From Desulfobulbus oligotrophicus (GTDB lineage Bacteria; Desulfobacterota; Desulfobulbia; Desulfobulbales; Desulfobulbaceae): DNA of 64,000 nucleotides. Below are positions 34,672 to 45,000 of the stretch, piece after piece. Position 1 is the stretch's first letter, and the number at the start of each line of letters is the position of its first letter. Below the pieces are notes generated by a model, which had not been told where the DNA came from, did no database searches, and worked only from the letters and a program-made list of their open reading frames with translations. The stretch covers positions 62,001 through 126,000 of the forward strand of contig NZ_CP054140.1 of assembly GCF_016446285.1 (NCBI RefSeq). The letters are read 5' to 3'. The translations under genes and the position numbers were made by a program.

Positions 34672-35540
34672 TGCAGCGGCCAAAGATGCAATGGTCCGCC
34701 GTGCCGCCTCTGCGCCGGCTGCTTGCCTATCGCTGGGGAGGGGGCTCTCTGATCAGCCTCTTTCTTTCCATCCTTTCAGGCATCGTTATTGCCCTGCAAT
34801 ACGATGTCGCCGCCCCGTTTCATACAACCAGCTCCATTGAACTCCTTGCCCCCTACGGCTCGTTCTGGCGAGGCCTGCACTACTATTCCAGCCAGGCATT
34901 TTTCCTGATTCTGCTGGGGCATGTGGTTGTTGAACTCCGCAACCAGGACATGGTGTTGCAAAGAGGCGCCTGGATACGTCTTTGCACCACTGTTCCCGCT
35001 GCTGTCCTGCTGCTGTTCACCGGGTATGTGCTCCGGGGGGATGCCACCGGCGAGGCGGCAGGGGCGATAGCTGAACATATCTGTCTGGCAGTACCCCTGA
35101 TCGGTGCACACCTGAACAACTTCTTTTTTGATCTGGCCAACAGTGGCTTACGTAAAGTTTATGCCCACCACGTCATTGGCCTGGTAGTTCTCGGCGGGGT
35201 CGCAGCCTGGCCTCACCTCCGACGCTATACCGCACGCTGGCGCAATCATCTCCTGCTGATAACAATGACCCTGCTCATATCCGTTACGATCCCGGCTCCC
35301 ATGGAACCCTATCGTCACGGCCTCCTGTTCATTGCCGGCCCCTGGTTCTTTCTGGGACTGCAGGAACTTCTTCGCTTCCTTGACCCTTTTGTTGCCGGTG
35401 TGCTGGTGCCGATGCTGCCGATTGTGCTTCTATTCTGGCTTCCATCGGCTCCACGCCCTCGCTCTGTTGTGCTCTGGGCCATAGGCCTCTGGCTGCTGCT
35501 CTACGCTGTGTTGACTGTTCTCTGTCTCTTTCGGATCTGA
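34671..35540 (+). CDS. Cytochrome b (N-terminal, b6-like) subunit
   Basis: 289 residues with about eight hydrophobic segments. The four haem ligands are recognisable: H-X13-H in helix B (LHYYSSQAFF...GHVV) and H-X14-H in helix D (HVIGLVVLGG...WPH). It has no complete C-terminal domain of a bc1 cytochrome b, so it resembles a split or short cytochrome b. With the Rieske protein it forms the core of a quinol oxidoreductase. No cytochrome c1/f gene follows, so the electron acceptor is encoded elsewhere or is a soluble multihaem protein. Confidence 0.9.
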   Translation: MQRPKMQWSAVPPLRRLLAYRWGGGSLISLFLSILSGIVIALQYDVAAPFHTTSSIELLAPYGSFWRGLHYYSSQAFFLILLGHVVVELRNQDMVLQRGAWIRLCTTVPAAVLLLFTGYVLRGDATGEAAGAIAEHICLAVPLIGAHLNNFFFDLANSGLRKVYAHHVIGLVVLGGVAAWPHLRRYTARWRNHLLLITMTLLISVTIPAPMEPYRHGLLFIAGPWFFLGLQELLRFLDPFVAGVLVPMLPIVLLFWLPSAPRPRSVVLWAIGLWLLLYAVLTVLCLFRI

Positions 35541-35616
35541 TCGACCTGCACCGAAAAAAGGACTTTCTTCAGGCCTGCCGGGTTGCCGCACCTGAAAAAA
35601 TGGTGAGATGACAGGA

Positions 35617-37314
35617 CTATCGCCGTCCGTGCCGGATGATGGAAAGCAGCAGAAAAAACCCTATGAGAGCGGCCACCAACAGTCCTATCAGGCCGATGAC
35701 CGGGATGTTCCGCCAGTGTGGAGGGATATCGGAGAGGATAAGCAGAGCACTGCCGACAATCAAAGCAGCGAGCACAACGGCACAGGCAAGGCGGCTGGCC
35801 GCCCTGTCCAGAACCTTATTGAGAGACCGCACATCCCTCTGCTCCAGTGACAGGCTCAGTTGACCGCTGCGCAACCGGGTAAGGATCGTGTCCAGTTCTC
35901 CGGGCAGGTTACGTAACAGCTGCAGATAACTTAAACCGGTGAGTGAAAGTTCTGTGGCAAGGCGATCGGGCTGCAACCGGCCTAAACGGATTTTCCGCAT
36001 AAAAGGTTGAGCCAAGCGGATCAGTTCCAGCCTTGGATTCAGCATCAAACCAAGTCCCTCCACAGTGCTCAAGGCCTTCATCATCTGGTAAAGACTGGGC
36101 TTAAAAGAGAGCTTGTGCCGTGACACCAGATCCAGCAGATCCTGTAAAATCTTCGCGGCCTCCAGCTCAGCCAATGGCCGATACAGGTACAGATCCATCA
36201 TACCCGCCAGATCTCTGGTCAGATTTTCCCGATCTATCTCGCCCAGCTGAACCGTCACCTTCAGAACGCCGTCAACGATCCGCTCTTCATTCCCGGTCAC
36301 CAGGTCCAGAACCAGATCGGTAAAGTCCTCACGATCCCTCATCGAGAGCCGTCCCATTTGTCCGAAATCAATGAAGCACACCACATTGTCCGGCAACACG
36401 AAAACATTCCCGGGATGGGGATCAGCGTGAAAGAAACCATGCACAAAGATCTGTTCCATCATCAGATTGGCGCCCCGCTCGGCGATCAGGGCTAAATCAT
36501 AGCCCTGTTCACGCAGTATCTCAATCCTGGACGATTTTATCCCGAGAATATATTCCATGACCAGCACCCGGTCGGTGCTGAGTTCCGGATAAACAAACGG
36601 AACGTGGATAGTGGGGTTATCTTCAAACTGACGGGTGAAGCGCTGGATGTTGGCCAGTTCTATCGAAAAATCGATTTCCCTGCTGAGACTGCGGGCAAAC
36701 TCATGGACAATCGCCATGGGCTGATGCCCCTGCGCCTCTTCCAGATGTTTCTCCATAAGTTCGGCAATATGCGCCAGGATCTCGAGATCAACAGCAATCA
36801 CATTCTCGATGCCCGGCCGCTGGACCTTTACCACCACTTCAGCTCCACTCTCCAGGACAGCCCGATGGACCTGACCTATGGAGGCTGCGGCAAGAGGTTC
36901 GATATCAAAATACAGAAAAATCTCTTCCGGATAGCGGCCGAGCTCTTCTCTCAGGATATCCCGCACCTCTTCCAGACTGAACGGTGGGATGTCATCCTGG
37001 AGTTTAGCCAGTTCACCGAGAAAATCAGCAGGAATCAGGTCCGGACGGGTCGACAGCAACTGGCCGAGCTTGATAAAGGTCGGCCCCAGTTCTTCGAACA
37101 CCAGCCGCAACCGCTCAGGCCGAGACAGCCGCGAGACCTGCTGCCTCGGTTTACGATTGATCATCTGTAACCCTGATTCCAGATACTGATCAATATGCAA
37201 CCGATCGATCAGGTCATTGAACCCGTATTTGAACAGTACCCGGAGAATACGATGATATCGGTTCAGGTGTCGATACGTCCGACCGACAGCCCCGAGTTTT
37301 CTGATGCTGAACAT
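35617..37314 (-). CDS. ABC1/UbiB-family atypical kinase
   Basis: 565 residues. Contains the KxGQ motif of the family in FIKLGQLLSTRPDLIPADF, the ExD pair and catalytic features HGFFHADPHPGN and VCFIDFGQMGRL, and two C-terminal membrane helices. UbiB proteins support quinone (ubiquinone or menaquinone) synthesis as ATPase partners; the exact role here is inferred. Start ATG 37314 (GTG 37317 is also possible). Its start lies 9 bases from the stop of the phasin-like gene, so both are one operon. Confidence 0.93.
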   Translation of the reverse strand: MFSIRKLGAVGRTYRHLNRYHRILRVLFKYGFNDLIDRLHIDQYLESGLQMINRKPRQQVSRLSRPERLRLVFEELGPTFIKLGQLLSTRPDLIPADFLGELAKLQDDIPPFSLEEVRDILREELGRYPEEIFLYFDIEPLAAASIGQVHRAVLESGAEVVVKVQRPGIENVIAVDLEILAHIAELMEKHLEEAQGHQPMAIVHEFARSLSREIDFSIELANIQRFTRQFEDNPTIHVPFVYPELSTDRVLVMEYILGIKSSRIEILREQGYDLALIAERGANLMMEQIFVHGFFHADPHPGNVFVLPDNVVCFIDFGQMGRLSMRDREDFTDLVLDLVTGNEERIVDGVLKVTVQLGEIDRENLTRDLAGMMDLYLYRPLAELEAAKILQDLLDLVSRHKLSFKPSLYQMMKALSTVEGLGLMLNPRLELIRLAQPFMRKIRLGRLQPDRLATELSLTGLSYLQLLRNLPGELDTILTRLRSGQLSLSLEQRDVRSLNKVLDRAASRLACAVVLAALIVGSALLILSDIPPHWRNIPVIGLIGLLVAALIGFFLLLSIIRHGRR

Positions 37315-37322
37315 CACAGGAG

Positions 37323-37643
37323 TTACTCGGCCTTGTCCTTGTTGATAGCCACCTGCAGTTCCTCGATCTTACGCTGTAACTCGGCCATCTCATCCTTGGT
37401 GACCAGATTCAATTGCTTCACCCTGTCTTCCACCCGTTTCGTGATCCAAAGATCCAACTGGTCCTTGGCCTTTTCCGATTTCCGCAGAAGATCATCGACA
37501 AACTGCCTCCCCTCTTCCTGCGACATCTTGCCCTTGGCAATCAGCTCACTCTTCAGCTCCTCGATTTTTTCCTTTGTCATAAAGGCGGCGCCGATACCGG
37601 CATACATAAAATTTTTCAGAACTTCTTTCATGGACTCCTCCAT
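37323..37643 (-). CDS. Phasin-like/coiled-coil small protein
   Basis: 106 residues, almost fully helical with heptad charge pattern (KEKIEELKSELIAKG, VEDRVKQLNLVTKDEMAELQ) and a short hydrophobic N-terminus (FMYAGIGAAFM). This matches the phasin-like family commonly paired with ABC1 kinases in deltaproteobacteria. Probably a scaffold for the kinase or polymer-surface protein. Confidence 0.75.
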   Translation of the reverse strand: MEESMKEVLKNFMYAGIGAAFMTKEKIEELKSELIAKGKMSQEEGRQFVDDLLRKSEKAKDQLDLWITKRVEDRVKQLNLVTKDEMAELQRKIEELQVAINKDKAE

Positions 37644-37704
37644 CAGTGGATTTGTAGTTTCGATGACACGTTATACTATACGTTGCGTGTACGCACTGCG
37701 CATC

Positions 37705-38073
37705 CTATTCCTTATCAATATCACGATGAAAGACCTCGGGATATCGGTCATGAGCCCGGAGAAAGGCGGAGAGATGCTCCACCACTGCCACTGAGCGGTG
37801 TTTACCACCGGTACATCCTATAGCCACTGTCAGCGCCGGCCGTTCCTGGTCAGTGTACGCATCCACCAGAAAGAGAAAAAGCGGTTCAACCAGGGCAAGA
37901 AACCGCTTCCCGGGATCGCTCTCAAGCACATAATGCGCAACGTCCGATTGCAGACCGTTGAGAGGACGAAGTACCGGATCCCAGAACGGGTTGGGAAGAA
38001 AGCGGACATCCCACACCAGGTCAGCCGCAAGGTACTGATGTTTAAATCCGAAGGAGGATAACGTAATCTTCAT
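37705..38073 (-). CDS. Stand-alone RapZ C-terminal domain protein
   Basis: 122 residues carrying only the C-terminal half of RapZ: SSFGFKHQYLAADLVWDVRF, LPNPFWDPVLRPLNG and IGCTGGKHRSVAVVEHL. In enterobacteria RapZ senses glucosamine-6-phosphate and binds GlmZ/GlmY small RNAs with this half; here the N-terminal P-loop kinase-like half is absent. ATG 38073 lies 2 bases after the ClC stop, within an operon dgt-ClC-rapZ-like. The missing half might be encoded elsewhere. Confidence 0.85.
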   Translation of the reverse strand: MKITLSSFGFKHQYLAADLVWDVRFLPNPFWDPVLRPLNGLQSDVAHYVLESDPGKRFLALVEPLFLFLVDAYTDQERPALTVAIGCTGGKHRSVAVVEHLSAFLRAHDRYPEVFHRDIDKE

Positions 38074-38074
38074 T

Positions 38075-39856
38075 CTAATCCATTGAACAGAGCATTTTGA
38101 TATTTTCAGCCCGCTCGTTGATACCACGCTTCAACATCTCATGGTTGTAGGCGGCTATGACGTCCTGACGTTTGAGCATGCCCAAAACCCAGGGCTCCTC
38201 ATGGGATTCCACCACCGGTATCTCTTCAATACCTTTGATGTCAAACAGTTGCATGGCTTCAAAGCAGGTATCATCCGGTGTCAGCATGATCACCTCTCTG
38301 GTACAGATGGCACCGACCAGATGACACACCCGCTCTTCCTCGTTATGCAGCACGGTCTTCACGTCCTGCATGGACACCACCCCAACCATAAGTCCCTTCT
38401 GATTGACCACCGGGAAGTAGAAGTTGTTACGGGCAATCCGAAACAGTTCCAGCAGATGGTTGATATTAGCATTTTCACTGATAAAATCGACATCTTCGGT
38501 GATCACTTTGCCGACCCGGATCGACTTCATGATCGCCACCTCACGGCCCTCATGAATATTGATGCCGTCTCTCGTGAAATCAACGGTATCAATGGAATCC
38601 GCATACAGCCAGGAAGAGGTCATGGTACCCAGTACAGCAGTCAGCATTACCGGAACAATGATCATGTAATTCCCTGTCATCTCAAACAGGAAAAAAATAG
38701 CAGTCAACGGCGCATGGGTGGTGGCGGCGAGAAACGCACCGATACCGACTGTGGCATAGGCTCCGGCAGGAGCTGTATGGGCCGGAAGAAGGTGATGGAC
38801 AATCCCGCCAAACGAACCGCCAAGCACCGCACCGATGAACAACGCCGGGGCGAACAGACCACCGGCACCTCCGGATCCCAACGTGACGGCAGTGGCCAGC
38901 GACTTAAGAAAGACCAGGAGCATCATCCGCCAGACCAGGGTGTCTCCGACAAGAGCCCTGGCAATGTACTCGTAACCATTTCCCATAACCTGAGGAAACA
39001 GAATACCAATGCATCCGACCAGCAGAGCACCTAAAATCGGCTTCAGCTGGGGATGTAGTTTCATCTGCCCAAAGCGGTCTCGAATCAAATAAAAAAAACG
39101 GATGTGTAAAACCGCGGTTATACCGACTATCAGAGCCATCAGCGTGTACAGCGGGATCTCAACAAAGGCGTTGACAATCGTATAATCCGGAATGGGAAAG
39201 GCTGGAACCGCCCCGTAATAGGCCCGGGAAACCACAGTGGACAAGGCTGAAGCAATGACCAGGGCAGAAAAAGAGGAGATCTCATACGTCCCGAGCAGAA
39301 CAATTTCAGCGGCAAAAAACACCCCGGCCAAGGGGGCGTTGAAGATGCCGGCAATACCACCGGCGCAACCGGCTGCAATGTAGATTTTCATCCGTTTGCC
39401 TGAAACCCGAAACCGCTGACCGACCTGAGAGCCCAACGCACCGCCGATTTGAGCAATCGGGCCTTCAACACCGGCTGAGTTCCCCGATCCGATGGTCAAG
39501 GCAGTGGCAACAATCTTGATAAAGATGTTGCGGGCACGAATGACACCATTTTCCAAATTGACCCGGCGGAGAAAATTGGTGAAACCATAGCCATTCACCT
39601 TGCCCGGAAAAGCCAAAGAAAGAGGAATCAGCAGTACCGCGCCGGTCATGGGCAGAATCGGCAGCAGCATTCGTCGCCACCCTCCTTCACCAATACGCAA
39701 AACTTCATATCCCCAGACAAAGATCACCCTGTGCACCAGATCCACAGCCTCTCGGAAGACGATGATAGCCACACCTGACATAACCCCAATAAAGGCGGCA
39801 ATCAGAATCATCCGAGCCCTTTCCCCCGGTAAAAAATGCCGTGCTCTGGTTAACAT
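38075..39856 (-). CDS. ClC-family chloride channel/antiporter with CBS pair
   Basis: 593 residues: about 18 helices (residues 15-420) and two CBS domains (about 440-580). Anion-path motifs: GSGNSAGVEGP (with the gating glutamate of the GREGP-type loop), GSGGAGGLFAP and a late tyrosine region. The first loop reads GSGNS where many have GSGIP. ClC proteins conduct or exchange Cl- and, in some bacteria, fluoride or nitrate. CBS domains may sense nucleotides. It overlaps the dgt end by 7 bases (ATGTTAA). Confidence 0.93.
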   Translation of the reverse strand: MLTRARHFLPGERARMILIAAFIGVMSGVAIIVFREAVDLVHRVIFVWGYEVLRIGEGGWRRMLLPILPMTGAVLLIPLSLAFPGKVNGYGFTNFLRRVNLENGVIRARNIFIKIVATALTIGSGNSAGVEGPIAQIGGALGSQVGQRFRVSGKRMKIYIAAGCAGGIAGIFNAPLAGVFFAAEIVLLGTYEISSFSALVIASALSTVVSRAYYGAVPAFPIPDYTIVNAFVEIPLYTLMALIVGITAVLHIRFFYLIRDRFGQMKLHPQLKPILGALLVGCIGILFPQVMGNGYEYIARALVGDTLVWRMMLLVFLKSLATAVTLGSGGAGGLFAPALFIGAVLGGSFGGIVHHLLPAHTAPAGAYATVGIGAFLAATTHAPLTAIFFLFEMTGNYMIIVPVMLTAVLGTMTSSWLYADSIDTVDFTRDGINIHEGREVAIMKSIRVGKVITEDVDFISENANINHLLELFRIARNNFYFPVVNQKGLMVGVVSMQDVKTVLHNEEERVCHLVGAICTREVIMLTPDDTCFEAMQLFDIKGIEEIPVVESHEEPWVLGMLKRQDVIAAYNHEMLKRGINERAENIKMLCSMD

Positions 39857-41055
39857 GTCCGTTCCGGGACCTCACAGCCGATGGCAGCAGCCTGGCGCAG
39901 AAAAAAGGCGTCCGTCATACCGGCCAGATAATCACGAACCATGCTTGCCGGGTTGTGCGCTGCCATATACACCGGCGACATCGAACGAAGAAAATCACGA
40001 TCAGCCCCTCCCTGTTCAGCCCTGTGCAGCTGATCAAGGTAATAATCAAACAACTGCTCATAACAACGCTGGATTTTAACAAAATCAGGTTTAAAGGCCG
40101 GATTGGTATAAATCCGCTGATAGTTGAAGGTCTTCAACTCTTTAAGGGCTGCTCCCACCTCCCGGCTGAAGCCGATGTGATCGTTATCCGTGTCTTCTTT
40201 CATGGCATCTTTCACGTGCAGGCTGTTGAGTAACAGATCAGTGGTCAATGTATAAACAATGGTGCCGTTACTCGAACCAAGAACAGATGTACAGGTTTTC
40301 GGCAAGTCGTGACGATGCACCAGACCAAGCTCAATGGCATCTTCAATATCACGGCCTATATACGCAACAGTATCGGCCAGGCGAACCATACAACCTTCTA
40401 AAGTCATTGGAACCAGGGCCAATTCCGGATGTTCCATCTTGGCGGCCAGTTCCATATCATGAGCAGCAAAATCCTTCTCCCGCAGTGGCTCAAGATGTTG
40501 ACCATGGACCTCTCCATCGTGACAGAGTATGCCATCCATGACCTGAAGGGTAAGGTTCCACCCGGCACCGTCGCGTTCAAATCGATCCAGAAATTGAACC
40601 GATTGAATATTGTGCTGAAATGAGCACAGTCCATGCTGCTGACAGAGTTTTGTAAGAATACGCTCGCCCTCGTGGCCGAACGGCGGATGACCGATATCGT
40701 GCCCAAGGGCAATGGCCTCGATCAGGTCCTCATTAAGCCCCAGAAACCGGCCAACGGTCCGGGCCACACGAGAAACCATCTGCACATGCAGTGCCCGATG
40801 GGTAATATGATCGTTGTCAACCAGGGAAAAGACCTGGGTTTTGTCGATGTACCGGGCGTAGGCCCTGGAGTGAAGGATTCGATCGGCATCCTGAGCAAAG
40901 GGTTGCCGATAATCAGCCAGTTTTTCCTGAACCCGTCGGACAGCCTGGCCACTCAAACAGGCAAGTCCACTGAAATGGCTGCTCTCGTCCTCATCAAGCT
41001 GTATTCGCAGAGCCTGCAAAATTTTTCGGTCATCTGGAGAATATCGTTCAACCAT
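39850..41055 (-). CDS. dgt: Deoxyguanosinetriphosphate triphosphohydrolase (dGTPase-like)
   Basis: 401 residues of the HD superfamily: H84 region in DNDHITHRALHVQMV, the HD motif in ALGHDIGHPPFGHEGE, and the late helix with MVRLADTVAYIGRDIEDA. It cleaves dNTPs to nucleoside and tripolyphosphate, controlling the dGTP pool. This resembles the shorter, hexameric dGTPase-like subfamily. First gene of the operon with ClC and the RapZ-like protein; start ATG 41055. Confidence 0.92.
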   Translation of the reverse strand: MVERYSPDDRKILQALRIQLDEDESSHFSGLACLSGQAVRRVQEKLADYRQPFAQDADRILHSRAYARYIDKTQVFSLVDNDHITHRALHVQMVSRVARTVGRFLGLNEDLIEAIALGHDIGHPPFGHEGERILTKLCQQHGLCSFQHNIQSVQFLDRFERDGAGWNLTLQVMDGILCHDGEVHGQHLEPLREKDFAAHDMELAAKMEHPELALVPMTLEGCMVRLADTVAYIGRDIEDAIELGLVHRHDLPKTCTSVLGSSNGTIVYTLTTDLLLNSLHVKDAMKEDTDNDHIGFSREVGAALKELKTFNYQRIYTNPAFKPDFVKIQRCYEQLFDYYLDQLHRAEQGGADRDFLRSMSPVYMAAHNPASMVRDYLAGMTDAFFLRQAAAIGCEVPERTC

Positions 41056-41280
41056 ATTGACGTCCGGGTAGATTTAAAATGCTGAAAAGAATAAGGAGCT
41101 ACTGGAAATGGAACCGTCTGCACCTCTTTAAAACCAGCTTACCTGTACCACTTTCAGCGCAAAAGAGTAAAAAAAATACCAAATATCCTTGTTTCTCAAG
41201 CATTGGTTCCTTATATAGGATGGAATAAAAACTTTTCGATTTCCTTGAAATCAGGTTGGTACGCGTACAAAAGGAGACAT

Positions 41281-41457
41281 ATGACAGAACAAAAAAAGAG
41301 ACCGGATCCAGCCAAAGTAGCCTTCCTGCGTTCGTTGCCTGCGGACATCAAGGCAAGTATCACTGGTGAAGAGGCTGAGCAGTTTATGTTCAGTACGGAA
41401 ATCCCCGAATCATTGTACGAAAAAATAAAAGATTTTCTCATCGAGACCGATGAGTAA
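41281..41457 (+). CDS. Small soluble protein, unknown
   Basis: 58 residues, acidic end and basic beginning (MTEQKKRPDPAKVAF), predicted two-helix. AAGGAG precedes ATG 41281 at optimal spacing, supporting the start. No family recognised. A weak hairpin (GGAGAC 41482-41487, GTCTCC 41499-41504) follows. Confidence 0.6.
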   Translation: MTEQKKRPDPAKVAFLRSLPADIKASITGEEAEQFMFSTEIPESLYEKIKDFLIETDE

Positions 41458-42030
41458 CAGGCTCTAAACTCCTGCTTTTACGGAGACCGAACAACAGCGT
41501 CTCCCTCCTGTTTTATCTTGTCCCGAAGCGCTGTTTCCGCCCTCTCATCTGCCGCCCCGCTGCTCAGCTGCCTTTGCACCGACAAATCACAACAACTCGC
41601 TGTCGCTGTATCGATTTTTCAACCACGCTTTAACATTGCATAATGCTGTTTTTTGGTTTATCGTGACGCTGAATCTCGATTCAGTAACACCATGAACATC
41701 TGGTTACACCTGTTGTTTTGCAAGGCGTATCATGGCATAAATTGCACCAGTCGGGTGAAATAACTATTAAATACGGGTGAGAAATACCGATCTGCCGGAG
41801 TCGTCGGCAAGTCTGCAGAGAGCCGATTATCCGCCTGGGCCTGACCGGAACCACATATGCCGCTTACCCCTTTCCCCAAAAGGTCTAAAACGCCGCAAAT
41901 CTGAACAGGATGTTTTGGGTTTGCAAAGGTTCTCCGGAACCTTTTTATTCATCGCGTTCATTGTTAACCGTTTGCCGACAGCCAGCCGCCTGTCGGCAGA
42001 TATCAACCACCGTGTAAGGAGAATGATCTT
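41458..42030. other. Upstream region of the pyruvate:ferredoxin oxidoreductase gene
   Basis: 570 bases without a gene. It contains the weak hairpin near 41482-41504 and then an AT-rich segment around 41640-41790 that probably holds the promoter, although I find no clear -35/-10 pair. A long leader of at least 200 bases before the ribosome site AAGGAG (42016-42021) is likely. No riboswitch recognised. Confidence 0.5.
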
Positions 42031-45000
42031 ATGTCGCGAAAAATGGTCACCATTGACGGAAACCAGGCGTGTACGCATGTCGCATATGCCACAAGTGAAG
42101 TCATAACAATCTATCCCATTACGCCATCTTCTCCGATGGCGGCCGAAGCCGATGCCAAGGCAAATGCCAAACAAGAAAATATCTGGGGTTCTATTCCGGT
42201 CATCTCTCAGATGCAATCTGAGGCCGGTGTGGCAGGATCCATCCACGGTTCCCTCGGTGCCGGTGCACTGTGTACCACCTTCACCGCCTCCCAGGGTCTC
42301 CTCCTCCTGATCCCCAACATGTATAAGATCGCCGGCGAACTGCTGCCCACAGTTTTCCATGTCACAGCCCGTTCCATCGCCTGTCAGGGTCTGTCCATTT
42401 TCGGCGACCATGGTGATGTCATGGCCGTTCGTCAGACCGGCTGGGCCCTGCTCGCCTCTCAGGATGTCCAGGAGGCCCAGGATATGGCCCTCATTGCAAC
42501 GGCCTCAACCCTGCAGTCCAGTATCCCTTTTCTGCACTTTTTCGACGGCTTCCGCACCTCTCACGAGGTCATGAAAATTGAGCAGCTGACCAATGATGAC
42601 ATGACCGCCATGATTGATGAGGATCTGATCATCAAACATCGGGAACGTGCTCTTACACCGGATAATCCGACCATCGGCGGAACCGCTCAAAACCCGGATG
42701 TTTATTTCATCGGCCGTGAAACTGTCAATAAATTCTACGATGCGGTACCGGGTATTGTTCAGGCAAACATGGACAAGTTCGCTGCACTGACAGGCCGTCA
42801 GTATCATCTGTTTGACTATATCGGTGCTCCGGATGCTACCGATGTCATCGTTGTCATGGGCTCTGGTGCTCTGACCGTAGCCTCCACTGTTGAGCATTTG
42901 GTTGCCGAGGGAAGCAGGGTCGGCCTTGTTATCGTTCGTCTGTATCGCCCCTTTGATCCGAAAGCAATGGTCAATGCCCTGCCGTCGACCGTTGAGCGTA
43001 TCACCGTGCTCGACCGCACCAAGGAACCAGGTGCCAACGGCGACCCGCTTTACCTTGATGTCCGTGCCGCTGTCAGCGAGGCTGCTGAAGCCAACCCGAC
43101 CATGTTCGTACCCCTGATCCTCAATGGCCGTTACGGCCTGGGTTCTGCCGAGTTCACCCCGGCAATGGTCAAGGCTGTATTTGACAACATGGCCTCCTTT
43201 GCGCCAAAGAAAAAATTCTGTGTCGGACCGAACGACGATATCACCTTTACCAGCCTCACATATGACAAGTCCTATAATATTGAAGGCAAAGACGTTTTCC
43301 GCGCTCTGTTCTACGGTTTAGGTTCTGACGGTACGGTTGGTGCCAACAAAAACACCATCAAAATTATTGGTGAAGAAACTGACAACTCAGCACAAGGCTA
43401 CTTTGTCTACGACTCCAAAAAGTCTGGTTCCATGACTGTTTCGCACCTGCGTTTCGGGAAAAACCAGATTGTTGCTCCCTATCTGATCAACAAGGCTAAC
43501 TTCGTAGCCTGTCACAACCCGGCCTTCCTCGACACTTATGACATGCTGGCCAACCTTGATTCAGGCGGTACCTTTCTGCTCACCACCAACTTCAGTAAAG
43601 ATGAGATCTGGGATCACCTGCCGGCTAATGTGCAACGACAGCTGATTGAGAAGAAGATCAAGTTCTACATCATCGATGCGGTCAAGCTGGCCATGGCGCT
43701 TGGTCTCGGTGCCCGTATCAACATGATCATGCAGACGGCCTTTTTCGTTATCTCTGATATCATCAGTAAAGATGAGGCGATCACGTCCATCAAAAATGCC
43801 ATCAAGAAAACCTATGGCATCAAGGGCGATAAGGTCGTCAACATGAACTACAGCGCAGTTGATGGTGCGATCGAAAACATCGTTGAGGTCAAAGTACCGA
43901 AGAAAATCAGCGGCCACGAGATGCCCCCGACAGTTCCCGAAGAAGCTCCGGAATTTGTTAAAACCGTGACAGCCAAGATGATGGCCGGACACGGAGAGGA
44001 TATTCCGGTTTCTCAATTCCCGAACGACGGCCGCTGGCCCACAGCCACTACGCAGTGGGAGAAACGCAACATCGCCGTGCAGGTCTCCTGCTGGGATCCT
44101 GAGTCGTGCATCCAGTGTGGTCGATGCTCCCTGGTTTGTCCACATGCCTGCATCCGTATGAAAGTTGCAACTCCGGAAGCCCTGGCTGCAGCCGGTGCTG
44201 ATGCATCTTTTAAGACTGTTGATGCCATCGGTAAAGAATTCAAAGACATGAAGTTTACCATCCAGGTGTCCACCCAAGACTGTTGCGGCTGTACCCTGTG
44301 TGTCACCGTCTGTCCCGGACGAAAGAAGGATGCTGAAGGCAAAAGGACCGAAATCCGTGCACTCCACATGGCTATGAACTCTGAAGAGGTCAAGCAGGAG
44401 TCCCAGAAAAACTGGAAGACGTTCCTTGCCCTGCCGGAAGTCGATGAAAGCCTGATCAACATCGGCACCATCAAGGGCAGTCAGTTCAAACGACCCCTGT
44501 TCGAGTTCTCCGGTGCCTGTGCAGGTTGTGGTGAAACTCCCTACATTAAACTGGTTACCCAATTAATCGGGGATCGCATGCTTGCCTCCAACGCCACGGG
44601 TTGTTCCTCTATTTACTCCGGCAACCTTCCCACCACTCCGTACTGTACACGTGCTGATGGACGTGGGCCGGCCTGGTCAAACTCCTTGTTTGAGGATAAT
44701 GCGGAACACGGCCTGGGCATGCGTCAGGCTGTCGATAAATTGGCCAGTCAGGCAACTGAACTGCTGGAAGAGGCTGTTAAGCAAGGTATGGTCGACAAGA
44801 AGCTGGCCGACGCCCTGGTCAGCGCCCCGCAAAAAACTCAGGCTGAAATTGAAGCGCAGCGTGCACGGGTAGCAGAGCTGAAAGCCGCTCTCGACGGCAA
44901 GAAGGATGTCATTGCCAAACGTCTCTACCATGTTGCCGATTACCTGGTGCAAAAATCCGTCTGGATCATCGGCGGTGATGGCTGGGCGTATGACATCGGC

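Noticed and set aside
43561-44562. Long open frame (333 codons) on the minus strand inside the pyruvate:ferredoxin oxidoreductase gene
   Set aside because: It is a shadow of a highly biased coding strand; no family is recognised and no ribosome site exists, while the plus-strand protein is complete with all motifs.
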